Program-made: the position numbers and the translations under genes
Part shown: piece after piece, positions 16,506-25,532 of the stretch
Layout: each line of letters begins with the position of its first letter
Position numbering within the stretch: the first letter of the stretch is position 1
NCBI RefSeq assembly: GCF_914768045.1
Contig: NZ_CAJZCD010000010.1
Coordinates: 1-51,283 of the forward strand
Length of the DNA: 51,283 nt
Direction of reading: 5' to 3'
Origin: Snodgrassella communis
GTDB taxonomy: Bacteria > Pseudomonadota > Gammaproteobacteria > Burkholderiales > Neisseriaceae
Notes under the pieces: generated by a model
Seen by the model: only the letters and a program-made list of their open reading frames with translations
Databases searched by the model: none
What the model was told of the DNA's origin: nothing

Positions 16506-18101
16506 ATGGCCTCAGACACTTCATCTGTTCGCTCGCCCCTAATTATGCGGGTTAATTACACTTTCGCAGCATTGTTAATTGGTACCATTGCCTACTTTAT
16601 TTACTGGGGGCTAGGTTATACCAATCATCACTCACCGCTGTTATTCATCATTGCCACTCTGTTTGGTGCTTTCATGGCATTCAATATCGGTGGTAATGAC
16701 GTTGCCAACTCCTTTGGTACCAGTGTAGGAGCAGGAACACTTACAATACCACAGGCACTGGGCATAGCTGCCGTTTTTGAGGTATCCGGAGCAGTAATAG
16801 CCGGTGGTGAAGTGACCAAAACCATTCGTCACGGTATTATAGACCTTGGTGCCATGCATTTGACACCATCACAATGTATAAACGTCATGCTGGCAGCATT
16901 GCTGGCTGCGGCAATCTGGCTGCTGATAGCCTCAAAAAAGGGATTACCAGTCTCAACAACCCATTCTCTGATTGGTGGCCTGATTGGTGGTGGGCTGTGT
17001 CTGGGCTATCTCGTTACCGGTAACAGCAATGCATTTGATTTAATCCAGTGGAACAAAATGAGCGAAATTGGCCTGTCATGGGTGATTTCTCCAGTTCTAG
17101 GGGGAGCATTGTCATTTATTCTTTTCAGTCTGATAAAAAAACATGTACTCGATTACAACGACCGCATGAATACTGCTTTGAAAGAAATCAAGCAGGAAAA
17201 AAAAGCTTATAAAGAAAAACACAAAGTTTGGTTTGAACAACTAAGCGAAACAGAAAAAATCACTATTTCATCTGCAATTGCCCGTGATGCTGAAAACTAC
17301 AGTGATCCTGATTACAGTGTTGATGAGCTGGAGTCAGATTATTATAAAGGGCTGGCTGATATTGAAAATCGCAAAAACAGTATTGATGCTTTCAAAGCAC
17401 TGCATAACTGGGTACCTTTAATTTCTGCCAGTGGTGGCATGATGATTACCGCTATGTTGCTATTTAAAGGATTAACCAATCTGCACCTTGGTTTGTCTGT
17501 GGTTACCAATTTTCTTTTAATCATTATGATTGGCGCACTCATCTGGATGGCCACATTCATCTATGCCAAAACATTAAAACGTAAGGATTTGAGCAAGTCG
17601 ACCTTTCTGATGTTCAGTTGGATGCAGGTATTTACAGCTGCCGGTTTTGCATTCAGTCATGGTGCCAATGATATTTCTAATGCAGTAGGACCTTTCGCAG
17701 CCATTATGGATATTATTCGTACCGGTGATACAGGCATGGATACTAACGCCCCGATTCCGGCACCAGTGATGATAACTTTTGGTGTTGCCTTGATTGTAGG
17801 CTTGTGGTTTATCGGCAAAGAAGTTATTCAGACTGTAGGTACCAATTTAGCCAAAATGCACCCAGCATCTGGTTTCACTGCTGAGCTGTCCTCAGCCGCC
17901 ATTGTGATGCTGGCTACACTAATGGGCTTACCGGTATCCAGTACACATATTCTGGTTGGTGCTGTATTGGGTATTGGTTTGGTTAATCGCAATGCCAACT
18001 GGAAACTGATGAAACCGATAGCATTGGCATGGATTATTACCCTGCCATCTGCTGCCCTACTTTCTGTGCTGATTTTTCTCGGACTCAATTCATTTTTCTG
18101 A
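16506..18101 (+). CDS. pit: inorganic phosphate transporter, PiT family
   Basis: A PiT-family carrier of about 531 residues that takes up phosphate, usually as a metal-phosphate complex, with protons. The two inverted PiT signatures are present: FNIGGNDVANSFGTSVGAG near the N-terminus and FSHGANDISNAVGPFAA in the second half. Each half also has the GLPVSTTHSLIGG / GLPVSSTHILVGAV motif. A charged cytoplasmic loop (about 215-295) separates the halves. I chose the ATG at 16506 (MASDTSS). The frame also opens at 16464, which would add 14 residues with no better ribosome-binding site. It is a lone gene, divergent from thiE, and ends in a strong terminator. Confidence 0.92.
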   Translation: MASDTSSVRSPLIMRVNYTFAALLIGTIAYFIYWGLGYTNHHSPLLFIIATLFGAFMAFNIGGNDVANSFGTSVGAGTLTIPQALGIAAVFEVSGAVIAGGEVTKTIRHGIIDLGAMHLTPSQCINVMLAALLAAAIWLLIASKKGLPVSTTHSLIGGLIGGGLCLGYLVTGNSNAFDLIQWNKMSEIGLSWVISPVLGGALSFILFSLIKKHVLDYNDRMNTALKEIKQEKKAYKEKHKVWFEQLSETEKITISSAIARDAENYSDPDYSVDELESDYYKGLADIENRKNSIDAFKALHNWVPLISASGGMMITAMLLFKGLTNLHLGLSVVTNFLLIIMIGALIWMATFIYAKTLKRKDLSKSTFLMFSWMQVFTAAGFAFSHGANDISNAVGPFAAIMDIIRTGDTGMDTNAPIPAPVMITFGVALIVGLWFIGKEVIQTVGTNLAKMHPASGFTAELSSAAIVMLATLMGLPVSSTHILVGAVLGIGLVNRNANWKLMKPIALAWIITLPSAALLSVLIFLGLNSFF

Positions 18102-18122
18102 ACCCACATCTGAACGGACACG

Positions 18123-18151
18123 CCGGATAGACAGCTTCTATCCGGTTTTTT
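18123..18151 (+). terminator. Rho-independent terminator after pit
   Basis: A perfect 8-bp stem CCGGATAG / CTATCCGG has a seven-base loop and is followed by a run of six T. Confidence 0.88.
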
Positions 18152-18417
18152 ATGTCTTTCAGTGGTATGAATGTTCTATTTTGCCAATGACAAACCGACA
18201 ACAATTAGCATAATCGCCCTGATTATGTTTGTAACTATTTAGTAATAAGCTGAAATAAATTGCCCTTTAATGAGACAAAACAGTCACATCTTATGACTAA
18301 CAGCTAATCACTTGATTAAATTAATCCTTTTTAACTCACTTACCCGCTATTTGCCCTTAAGTCTTTTACGTTAAAATAATCACTTTGGTAACGCACGCGT
18401 ACATATCGGTTACTGCC

Positions 18418-19398
18418 ATGAATAATCTGCTCAAAAAATTTTATATTGACCCGTTTTTACTGGCGATGCTAACCGTTGTGGGCACAGCCACTATTCTGCC
18501 CTGTCAGGGTAGCGCAAAAACATTTTTCAGCTATCTGACCACCCTCGCGATTGCACTGCTTTTTTTTATGCACGGTGCCAAACTGTCTCGCCAGGCTATT
18601 ACGGAAGGCATCCGGCACTGGCGACTGCATCTGGTGGTATTTTGCAGTACATTTATATTATTTCCACTAATCGGATTAGGCTTACAGATTCTGGTACCAC
18701 ACTGGCTTTCTCCCGAACTTTATCTAGGTTTCCTGTATTTATGCGCACTGCCGGCTACGGTGCAATCTGCAATTGCATTTACCTCCGTAGCCGGAGGCAA
18801 TGTAGCCGCAGCAGTGTGCAGTGCTTCAGCCTCAAGCATTCTTGGCGTGTTTCTCTCGCCAATACTGGTTGGTTTGATGATGCCAACCAGTGGCAATAGC
18901 GTTGATACTACCGCAGCAATTGAATCCATTCTGTTACAACTGATGCTGCCTTTTGTTTCAGGCCATTTGGCACGGCCATTGCTTGCAAACTGGATCCATA
19001 AGCATAAAGTATGGATAAACCGTACTGACCGTAGTTCAATTCTATTGGTGGTGTATGTTGCTTTCAGTGATGCCGTAGTTGAGGGTTTATGGCATAAGGT
19101 TAACTTGGGAACAATTGGTATGATTGTTATGCTAAGCCTGCTGATGCTTTTTTTAGTCCTCAGCATTAATACGTTAGTTGCACGTTTGCTAGGTTTCAAT
19201 CGCGCTGATGAAATTACTATTGTTTTTTGTGGTTCCAAAAAAAGTCTGGCCAATGGTGTTCCTATGGCCAATGTTCTGTTTCCAGCCAGTATAGTAGGAA
19301 TTATGCTGTTACCACTGATGATTTTTCATCAGTTGCAACTCATGATATGCGCGGTACTGGCACAACGTTATGCACGTCTAAACGAAACTGCACAGTAA
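18418..19398 (+). CDS. bile acid:sodium symporter family transporter (YfeH-like)
   Basis: A membrane protein of 326 residues with about ten hydrophobic segments. It belongs to the SBF-like group exemplified by E. coli YfeH. The family block is FFMHGAKLSRQAITEGIRHWRLHLVVF, followed by LPATVQSAIAFTSVAGGNVAAAVCSASASSILGVFLSP and the late FCGSKKSLANGVPMANVLFP motif that lines the substrate site in this fold. The substrate is not known. The frame is open from a TTG at 18385, but the ATG at 18418 gives the usual N-terminus (MNNLLKKFYIDPFLLAML). It is a single gene between the pit terminator and tRNA-Thr. Confidence 0.85.
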   Translation: MNNLLKKFYIDPFLLAMLTVVGTATILPCQGSAKTFFSYLTTLAIALLFFMHGAKLSRQAITEGIRHWRLHLVVFCSTFILFPLIGLGLQILVPHWLSPELYLGFLYLCALPATVQSAIAFTSVAGGNVAAAVCSASASSILGVFLSPILVGLMMPTSGNSVDTTAAIESILLQLMLPFVSGHLARPLLANWIHKHKVWINRTDRSSILLVVYVAFSDAVVEGLWHKVNLGTIGMIVMLSLLMLFLVLSINTLVARLLGFNRADEITIVFCGSKKSLANGVPMANVLFPASIVGIMLLPLMIFHQLQLMICAVLAQRYARLNETAQ

Positions 19399-19581
19399 CA
19401 AGATAAGCAGCTAATCCGAGTTGGCAAAATTTTCTATTTTCACCAATAGAATACTCAAAAATTTATTAATGCATTTAGAAATCAGCCAAAACGAACTACC
19501 CAGATAAACACAGTAGCGCTTCTCTATTAAAAGCAGATGAATTTATTTTTATAAAATATTTGGAAAATCAATGCATTAAAC

Positions 19582-19657
19582 TGGTGCCAGTAATAGGGAT
19601 CGAACCTACGACCTTCGCGTTACGAGTGCGCTGCTCTACCAACTGAGCTATACTGGC
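19582..19657 (-). tRNA. tRNA-Thr (anticodon CGU)
   Basis: A full 76-nt cloverleaf with encoded CCA: acceptor GCCAGTA/TACTGGC, D stem GCTC/GAGC, T arm GTAGG-TTCGATC-CCTAT, discriminator A73. The anticodon loop CTCGTAA gives anticodon CGU, which reads ACG (Thr). The anticodon stem has only three standard pairs: G27-A43 and A31-C39 do not pair. As I recall, the 27-43 mismatch also occurs in the E. coli homologue, but the A31-C39 mismatch is an extra oddity. Confidence 0.95.
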
Positions 19658-20013
19658 TTTACATTGTGCTTAATCCAGTTTATGCGCATTATAGCATAAT
19701 TGCTACTTGTTCACCATGATTGACAAAATGATCTAAACTTTCACAATAATAATAAGTTTATTTAAAAACAATATTTTATTAGAAAGTTAGTTTCACCAAT
19801 TTCGATAAAACGAATCAAAGTAACATTATCAATTATTCGAAACACCCACCCTGCCCCGAAAAATATAATCTTAGCCGAACTGATATCTGGTCAGCCAAAT
19901 TATTAATCTTTCGATTAACCAGAAAAAATCATAAAAATACAATTGTTTTCAGCTATAGGCAAAGTTGAAGATAAAATATTCAGCCATCTGCGCACAAAGC
20001 GCAAAAACTACTA
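19658..20013. other. AT-rich gap with no recognised gene
   Basis: About 355 bp between tRNA-Thr and the next gene end. It should hold the tRNA promoter on the minus strand. I see no open frame or clear hairpin in it. Confidence 0.5.
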
Positions 20014-20958
20014 TTAACGATGTCTTTTCTTAAAATTATTCATCACTTGTGCCAGATTATGCTTCAATATATCTTCTACGGCCACAGGCACTTCTGCCAG
20101 TAATTCTCGCTGCAAGGTGGATACTAATCCGGCAGTATGCTTCTGTACGGCAACACGTACCATCCCTGACAATACATCGGCCAGATGAGGACGTAATTTC
20201 TCGCTTAATTGCTGCAATAATGCCTGCTCAGAAATACAGGTCACTGCCTTGTTGGCCATTCCGCGTGGTTCGATTACATGCATGTGTACATGAATAACCG
20301 GCTGGCCATTTTCTGCTGTATCAGTCTGCCCATCATCTGCAACATCTTTCTGGCTGTTTTCAGTTGGTAAAACAGTAGATTGGTTGCCTTTTAATTGAAT
20401 GGTGCAGCTAGAAGACGAAGTTTCGTCAATAGGAGCACTTTGTAAACAGCTTTGTGCAGCCAGCCAGTCTTCCTGAATCAATAAGGCAGTATCATTTAAA
20501 GCAGATTCCTGTTGCTCAGCTTCCCGAATACTTTGCTGCTGCCATTGCTGCAAATAAGCACGATAAGCCCGTTCCCGCTGTACCGGATCGAGTAAAAACT
20601 CATTATTGGGTTGAGACGGTTTATTATTTCTGGAACTCGGAGTTGTATAGGCCGTGCGGTCGGCTACGCTATCCATTGGCTTAGGCGATATATTTAAGCC
20701 ATGTTCCTGCCTTCTGGCTTGGCGAGCGACTACTGATGGCTTAACGATTTTCGTTTCCTCATGGCGAGCCGGCTTGCCATCTAGCTTTTTTTTATTCTGG
20801 CGCAACCGTTCAAGATTACGCTCCCATTCGGGCATTGTATCTGTCCTCGTTGTTTCTGCACCGGCAGTCGTCCTGGAGACAGTTTGCTGTTTAGGCGGAT
20901 TATCTTCACTCAGAGTAAAAACAAATTGATTTAATTGTTCAGTCTGTTTTTTCACCAT
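20014..20958 (-). CDS. hypothetical protein, disordered with helical C-terminus
   Basis: About 314 residues that I do not recognise. The first 230 residues are polar and rich in Gln, Ser, Thr, Pro and charged residues, so probably disordered. Basic patches (NLERLRQNKKKLDGKPARHEE, VVARQARRQ) lie early, and a Gln-rich helix (YRAYLQQWQQQSIREAEQQE) lies near 135-155. A VIHVHMHVIEP stretch follows. The last 75 residues look like three amphipathic helices ending in ILKHNLAQVMNNFKKRHR. A disordered body with a C-terminal helical bundle recalls polar-organizer proteins such as PopZ, but this is only an architectural likeness. The start at 20958 (MVKK) has GAGGG just before it; the frame is also open from 20976. 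It is divergent from the small gene at 21104. Confidence 0.75.
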   Translation of the reverse strand: MVKKQTEQLNQFVFTLSEDNPPKQQTVSRTTAGAETTRTDTMPEWERNLERLRQNKKKLDGKPARHEETKIVKPSVVARQARRQEHGLNISPKPMDSVADRTAYTTPSSRNNKPSQPNNEFLLDPVQRERAYRAYLQQWQQQSIREAEQQESALNDTALLIQEDWLAAQSCLQSAPIDETSSSSCTIQLKGNQSTVLPTENSQKDVADDGQTDTAENGQPVIHVHMHVIEPRGMANKAVTCISEQALLQQLSEKLRPHLADVLSGMVRVAVQKHTAGLVSTLQRELLAEVPVAVEDILKHNLAQVMNNFKKRHR

Positions 20959-21103
20959 GCCCTCACTTCTCGTCATCCGGATATATTTTAAACAGATTGC
21001 ACATGATTCTTCAGTGCACTATATCTTGACAATTATAACAACTTTTATAAGTTAAAATGCTAAAATAATGTATATTTTACCCAATTAATTTAGGATTAAA
21101 AGG

Positions 21104-21355
21104 ATGAGCACAATCGAACAGCGTATTGAGTTTCTTGAAGAAAGTAATGAAGCATTAATCATGCAAAACCGGGTTCTGGCTACTGCACTGAAAGGTTTAT
21201 TGCGGGCGCTGCCGTCTGATATGGCAGAACTGGCTACTGAATCTATTCGTACGGCTTTCGATAATGAAATTGCACAAATGCAGTATGAAGAAAATCCACA
21301 AGTAGAATTGTTTCATGATGCAACTTATGCATTCTTTCATGAGCGCGAACATTAA
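21104..21355 (+). CDS. small coiled-coil hypothetical protein
   Basis: An acidic protein of 83 residues. Residues 1-35 form a heptad-rich helix (IEQRIEFLEESNEALIMQNRVLATALKGLLRAL), followed by a second helix and an acidic tail ending HEREH. There is no signal sequence or membrane segment. AGGA and AAAAGG lie just before the ATG. SlyX was considered because of the N-terminal coil, but the rest does not fit. It is divergent from the disordered protein at 20014-20958 with about 145 bp between them, so the two may share a control region. No function can be assigned. Confidence 0.7.
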   Translation: MSTIEQRIEFLEESNEALIMQNRVLATALKGLLRALPSDMAELATESIRTAFDNEIAQMQYEENPQVELFHDATYAFFHEREH

Positions 21356-21430
21356 AATAAAACAGACTGACCATAATATTATTGTGGCTTTGTTTGACCA
21401 GAATTTTCTAGCTCACGCTGATTTTAATAA

Positions 21431-23086
21431 TTACATTTCTGCGTAATTGGGGCCACTACCGCCTTCGGGACAACCCCAGTTAATATTCTGGGTGGGATCC
21501 TTGATATCACAAGTTTTGCAGTGTACACAATTCTGGGCATTAATCTGTAACCGAACCTCTCCTGCTTGTTCCACAATTTCATACACACCAGCAGGACAAT
21601 AACGAATCTCAGGACTGGCATAATCACGATAGTTGACACTAATGGCCAGTTCTGGATTCTGCAACTGCAAATGCACCGGCTGGCTTTCATCGTGGCTGAT
21701 TCCGGCCAGAAAAACGCTGCTCATGCGATCAAAGGTTAATTTTCCATCAGCTTTGGGATAATCAATAGGCTTGCAATCCTGTGCCTTACGTAAAGATTCA
21801 TGATCAGCACAATGATACCGAAGCGTCCATGGCATTTTACCTCTGAACAGATATTCTTCAAGCGCACCATAAGCCAGACCACCAAACAGCCCCCATTTAA
21901 ATGCTGGCCGCATATTGCGAACTTTATGCAATTCATCATATAACCAGCTATTTTTAAACAGCTCACTATAGCTCACAGCTTCACGGTTACCACCATGATT
22001 AGTTTCGTCTGCACTCAATACATCAATTACGGCTTCTGCTGCCAGCATACCTGATTTCATTGCAGCATGAATACCTTTGATACGTGGTACATTGAGAAAA
22101 CCTGCGGTATCACCTACCAGCACACCACCCGGAAAAGTCAGCTTGGGTAAACTTTGCAGCCCTCCTTCGCTTAGCGCGCGCGCACCATATGCAATACGTC
22201 TGCCACCTTCAAGAATCTGGCGAATAGCTGGGTGTGTCTTATAGCGTTGCATTTCAGCAAAAGGTGACAGATAGGGATTGCGGTAATCCAGACCCATCAC
22301 AAATCCCACAGCCACCTTATTATCATTCAGATGATACAGGAATGAACCGCCATAAGTCTGCTGATCCAGTGGCCAGCCAATTGAATGTATTACTGTGCCG
22401 GGTTTAGATTTTTCCGGTTCGATTTCCCATAATTCTTTGATACCGATTCCATAGGTTTGATTCTGACAATCCCGGTTTAATTCAAACTGCTGTAGCAGAG
22501 TTTTAGTAAGCGAACCACGACAGCCCTCAGCAAAAATAGTTTGCTGTGCTAATAGCTCCATGCCCTGCTGATAATTATCACCGGGCTTACCATCACGGTT
22601 CAGCCCCATATCTCCCGTAGCTATACCGCGTACGGAACCATCAGAATGATATAGTATTTCCACAGCAGCAAAGCCCGGATAAATTTCCACCCCCAGCTCT
22701 TCTGCCTGCTGTGCCAACCAGCGACAGAACACACCCAGACTGATAATATAATTGCCGTGATTGTTAAAGCTTGGCGCAATGGGCAGTCGATAAGCTTTTT
22801 TCTGAGTAAGAAACAGCAATCGATCTTCTTTGACCGGACAAGATAATGGCGCATCCTTTTCTTGCCAGTTTTCAATTAGCTCTGACAAAGTTCGTGGATC
22901 GATAACTGCGCCAGACAAAATATGAGCACCTACTTCAGAACCCTTATCAACAACACACACACTGATGTCACGTTGTTGCCGGGCGGCCAGTTGCTTCAAA
23001 TGTATGGCAGCAGATAAGCCTGACGGACCAGCACCAACAATTACAACATCATACTGCATGTTTTCACGTTCTACGGCTTCTGTCAT
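21431..23086 (-). CDS. electron transfer flavoprotein-ubiquinone oxidoreductase
   Basis: ETF-QO, 551 residues, passes electrons from reduced ETF to ubiquinone at the inner membrane. The FAD-binding motif VVIVGAGPSGLSAAIHL is near 14-30. The FAD-domain repeat GDTAGFLNVPRIKGIHAAMKSGMLAAEA lies in the middle. The C-terminal ferredoxin-like part has Cys520, Cys523, Cys526 and Cys539 for the 4Fe-4S cluster, in CVHCKTCDIKDPTQNINWGCPEGG. Length is normal for bacterial and mature mitochondrial forms. AGGAAG precedes the ATG. No etfA/etfB genes are nearby, so the partner must be encoded elsewhere. It is followed downstream by the convergent small gene at 21104. Confidence 0.95.
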   Translation of the reverse strand: MTEAVERENMQYDVVIVGAGPSGLSAAIHLKQLAARQQRDISVCVVDKGSEVGAHILSGAVIDPRTLSELIENWQEKDAPLSCPVKEDRLLFLTQKKAYRLPIAPSFNNHGNYIISLGVFCRWLAQQAEELGVEIYPGFAAVEILYHSDGSVRGIATGDMGLNRDGKPGDNYQQGMELLAQQTIFAEGCRGSLTKTLLQQFELNRDCQNQTYGIGIKELWEIEPEKSKPGTVIHSIGWPLDQQTYGGSFLYHLNDNKVAVGFVMGLDYRNPYLSPFAEMQRYKTHPAIRQILEGGRRIAYGARALSEGGLQSLPKLTFPGGVLVGDTAGFLNVPRIKGIHAAMKSGMLAAEAVIDVLSADETNHGGNREAVSYSELFKNSWLYDELHKVRNMRPAFKWGLFGGLAYGALEEYLFRGKMPWTLRYHCADHESLRKAQDCKPIDYPKADGKLTFDRMSSVFLAGISHDESQPVHLQLQNPELAISVNYRDYASPEIRYCPAGVYEIVEQAGEVRLQINAQNCVHCKTCDIKDPTQNINWGCPEGGSGPNYAEM

Positions 23087-24014
23087 GATAAGCTTCCTGC
23101 ATTGAATTAATGATAATTAAAAACAACTAGCATCCCCAATATACGTATTGCCGGATATTTTGCATCCTGTAATTATACCGAACAATAGCATCCAGCAGTG
23201 CTGCGGACATTAAACACTCTTTAACTAGTTGTATAGATAGATCAACGAATAGCGGAAACAGGATAGATAAAGATAGAGATTAGTAAGCCAGCTGAATAAA
23301 AGTCGCGAAAATGGCCGAAATTGCTAGTATAGTGATTTAAAACTAATCAAATGACTGATTCTAAATATATTAACCATAGCTAACAATATTTAAGGAAGAG
23401 TTTCTCTAATTATATTTGGATCAACTTGATTCAGCGATAGCTGGTTTGCTATTTCCCATATTGAATTAAACAAATTAAAATATTGAACACCGCATAAAAA
23501 ATACAGTATTAAAACTGCAAAGATATTGTCGCTAACTACTGATGAACTGTTCGACTGTGTTATTGATAAATATTAGGTTGAATACATTTATCCAATAATA
23601 GTATGAGTCAATAAAACCACACCCATGTTTATTTGTTGCAAAAAAACAACTAATATTCACATTACCAATTCTGGCTGACTGGCTTTAAACTGTAAAATTA
23701 TTTTTGACTATTTCTTTATTTTATTAAATATAATCAATATATTACAAGCAAAATTATACCACCAGCCTGTTATCACACAGGCAAGCCAACGTAAGCTCAA
23801 GCAACCTTTTTAGACAGACAACAAACTTTGCCAACCTACTTATTTAACAAAAATGCACGCATGGCTGATTGCATTAGTTTGCAAGGCGGGGCATAATTCG
23901 ATTTGCACAAGTTATGCGCACTATAGCTATTTGTTGAAAAAATGATATAGTGTGCAAAAACTGGACTTCCATCATTAAAGTAATACTTTTTGATACAGAT
24001 TAAGGTACATAATC
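23087..24014. other. long non-coding AT-rich region
   Basis: About 928 bp with no convincing open frame between the divergent ETF-QO gene and the small lipoprotein gene. One inverted repeat stands out near its right end (about 23921-23957: TGCGCACTATA paired with TATAGTGTGCA, one mismatch), shortly before the lipoprotein gene. It might hold a small RNA or a complex promoter. Nothing in it can be assigned. Confidence 0.45.
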
Positions 24015-24254
24015 ATGAAAAAATCTTTGTTAGCTGCTGCTGCCCTGATGTCTTTGTTCTTGGCTGCTTGTAATAAAGAAGAAGCAGCTCCTGCTGCTTC
24101 TACTGCTGCTTCTGAAGTTTCTGCTCCTGCTGTTGCTTCTGAACCAGTAGTTCCAGCTTCAGAACCAGTAGTAGCTCCAACTACTGAAGTTTCTGCTCCT
24201 GCTGTTGCTTCTGAAGCCGAAGCTGAAGCCTCTGCTGCAGCTGCTTCTAAATAA
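24015..24254 (+). CDS. small Ala/Val/Glu/Pro-rich repeat lipoprotein
   Basis: A 79-residue predicted lipoprotein. The signal ends at the lipobox L16-A17-A18-C19 followed by Asn-Lys. The mature part is a low-complexity chain of Ala, Ser, Val, Pro and Glu with EVSAPAVASE present twice and PVVPASEPVVAP between, so an extended, flexible surface or periplasmic tether is likely. Codon choice is strikingly uniform (nearly all Ala as GCT, Ser as TCT), as in very highly expressed genes. AAGG lies before the ATG, and a strong terminator follows within 20 bp. Function is unknown. Similar Ala-rich micro-lipoproteins occur in Neisseriaceae. Confidence 0.85.
   Translation: MKKSLLAAAALMSLFLAACNKEEAAPAASTAASEVSAPAVASEPVVPASEPVVAPTTEVSAPAVASEAEAEASAAAASK
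24114..24215 (+). repeat. 30-bp direct repeats in the small lipoprotein gene
   Basis: The same 30 bases occur at 24114-24143 and 24186-24215 (72 bp apart), each coding for EVSAPAVASE. A shorter repeat (GAACCAGTAGT) lies between them. Recombination or slippage here would change protein length in steps of 24 residues without a frameshift. Confidence 0.85.
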
Positions 24255-24268
24255 GCATATATAAATTC

Positions 24269-24300
24269 AGAAAAGCCAGACTGAACAGTCTGGCTTTTCT
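24269..24300. terminator. bidirectional terminator after the small lipoprotein gene
   Basis: The near-perfect stem AGAAAAGCCAGACTG / CAGTCTGGCTTTTCT has A and T runs on both sides. It lies between two convergent genes. Confidence 0.88.
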
Positions 24301-24324
24301 GTTATCTGTTTCTATTATCTAGAA

Positions 24325-24879
24325 TTACAATTTTCCTCTAAAGCTTAACATCATATATACGAGCTGCGTAAACAAGCTGAAAAGCATTAAAGTCTGCCAG
24401 CGCCATATGGGTTTTTCCTTATCGGCACTACTCAAAAATAACATTATCATTAATATCCATTGGCTACCAATCCAGAAAATGGGCTGCCAAGCATACATCT
24501 GAAGCAAACTTACGAGAAAAGGAATAATCAATGTAGCTTTTTTTATCAGGCACAAAACTAAAGCCAGACAGATAGCCAATGACCCAAATTGTAACCAGCT
24601 ACTGTACAACAACACAGTTAAATAAGAGCTATGCTTAAGTTTGCGGCCTTGGTGCATAACGAAACATGACCCCAGCAAAACATACATAGGCACCAGAAAC
24701 GAATTCACCGTTTTAAAAGGAGCAGCAATCCCCGGCAAAATCGCACTACTTATACTGGCCAGAACCAACCAGACAGTTACTGATGCGGCCAGCCAGCCAT
24801 GGAGCTCATATTTACAGCATTGCCATACAAACAGTACGGCATATACCACTACTACAACATAGCTTATTAGTGTACCCAT
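24325..24879 (-). CDS. hypothetical integral membrane protein
   Basis: A protein of 184 residues with about six hydrophobic segments separated by short loops and almost no soluble part. I do not recognise the family. The ATG at 24879 overlaps the stop of the DUF484 gene (TGATG), so translation is coupled. A TTG codon just upstream is not needed as a start. In many proteobacteria xerC follows dapF-DUF484; here this membrane protein takes that place. Confidence 0.75.
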   Translation of the reverse strand: MGTLISYVVVVVYAVLFVWQCCKYELHGWLAASVTVWLVLASISSAILPGIAAPFKTVNSFLVPMYVLLGSCFVMHQGRKLKHSSYLTVLLYSSWLQFGSLAICLALVLCLIKKATLIIPFLVSLLQMYAWQPIFWIGSQWILMIMLFLSSADKEKPIWRWQTLMLFSLFTQLVYMMLSFRGKL

Positions 24880-25532
24880 CAACGTACCAGTTTCAGTAAA
24901 CGTGCCAAAACAATAGCCATATTCTCAGCCATAGCTGTTACCCATTCTGTGGCCATATCAGGAGTAAAATGTGCTTCATCTTCGTGGCCAATAACCAGTA
25001 TTGCAAGCACTTGATCTTTCCAGAGCAGTGGTAACTGTAGGAAACTTTCCAGACGTGGCTGTTCAGGTAATAACTCTAATAAAGCAGCTACGGGTAAAGT
25101 ACCGCAAACAGGAGCAGTTAATTTTTCAGCAATAGTTTTAATCCTGTCTTCCGCCAGTAAAGTTGCCGGCACACGCACATTTTTCGGTACAGCGGTAACA
25201 ATTTTCAAAGCATAGTAAGTTAAAGCAAATTCATTTTTCAGACCATCTCGGATTGCACGTTGCCACTGTGTCAAAGTATTCACCGAGAGCAGGCGCTGAT
25301 CAAATGCCATAAATTTAGTCATCAATGTATGGTTTGCATCAGCATTACCTAGCATCTGAACTAATTGAGAAGCCATTTTTTCGGTTCTACGCTGCATCAC
25401 CTGCATCTTGCCCTGCTGAAATGACAATATTTTGCTTTCAATCGGACGCAAATTAAATTCAGCAGCATGATCGTACAGCCACTGTGGTTGTGCATGTAAA
25501 AAAGCACGCACTTTTGCTTCATCAATACTCAT
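24879..25532 (-). CDS. DUF484 family protein
   Basis: A 217-residue DUF484 protein with a GAF-like fold. The opening [60 protein letters not shown] matches the family (short N-terminal helix, then a coiled-coil). The C-terminal part [47 protein letters not shown] corresponds to the GAF-like domain. The function is not established. Its start overlaps the dapF stop by four bases (ATGA), and its own stop overlaps the next start, so the three genes form one tightly coupled operon. The dapF-DUF484 order is conserved across proteobacteria. Confidence 0.88.
   Translation of the reverse strand: MSIDEAKVRAFLHAQPQWLYDHAAEFNLRPIESKILSFQQGKMQVMQRRTEKMASQLVQMLGNADANHTLMTKFMAFDQRLLSVNTLTQWQRAIRDGLKNEFALTYYALKIVTAVPKNVRVPATLLAEDRIKTIAEKLTAPVCGTLPVAALLELLPEQPRLESFLQLPLLWKDQVLAILVIGHEDEAHFTPDMATEWVTAMAENMAIVLARLLKLVR

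Noticed and set aside
21104-21355. SlyX
   Set aside because: It shares only the N-terminal coiled-coil character; length and C-terminal sequence do not fit the SlyX family.
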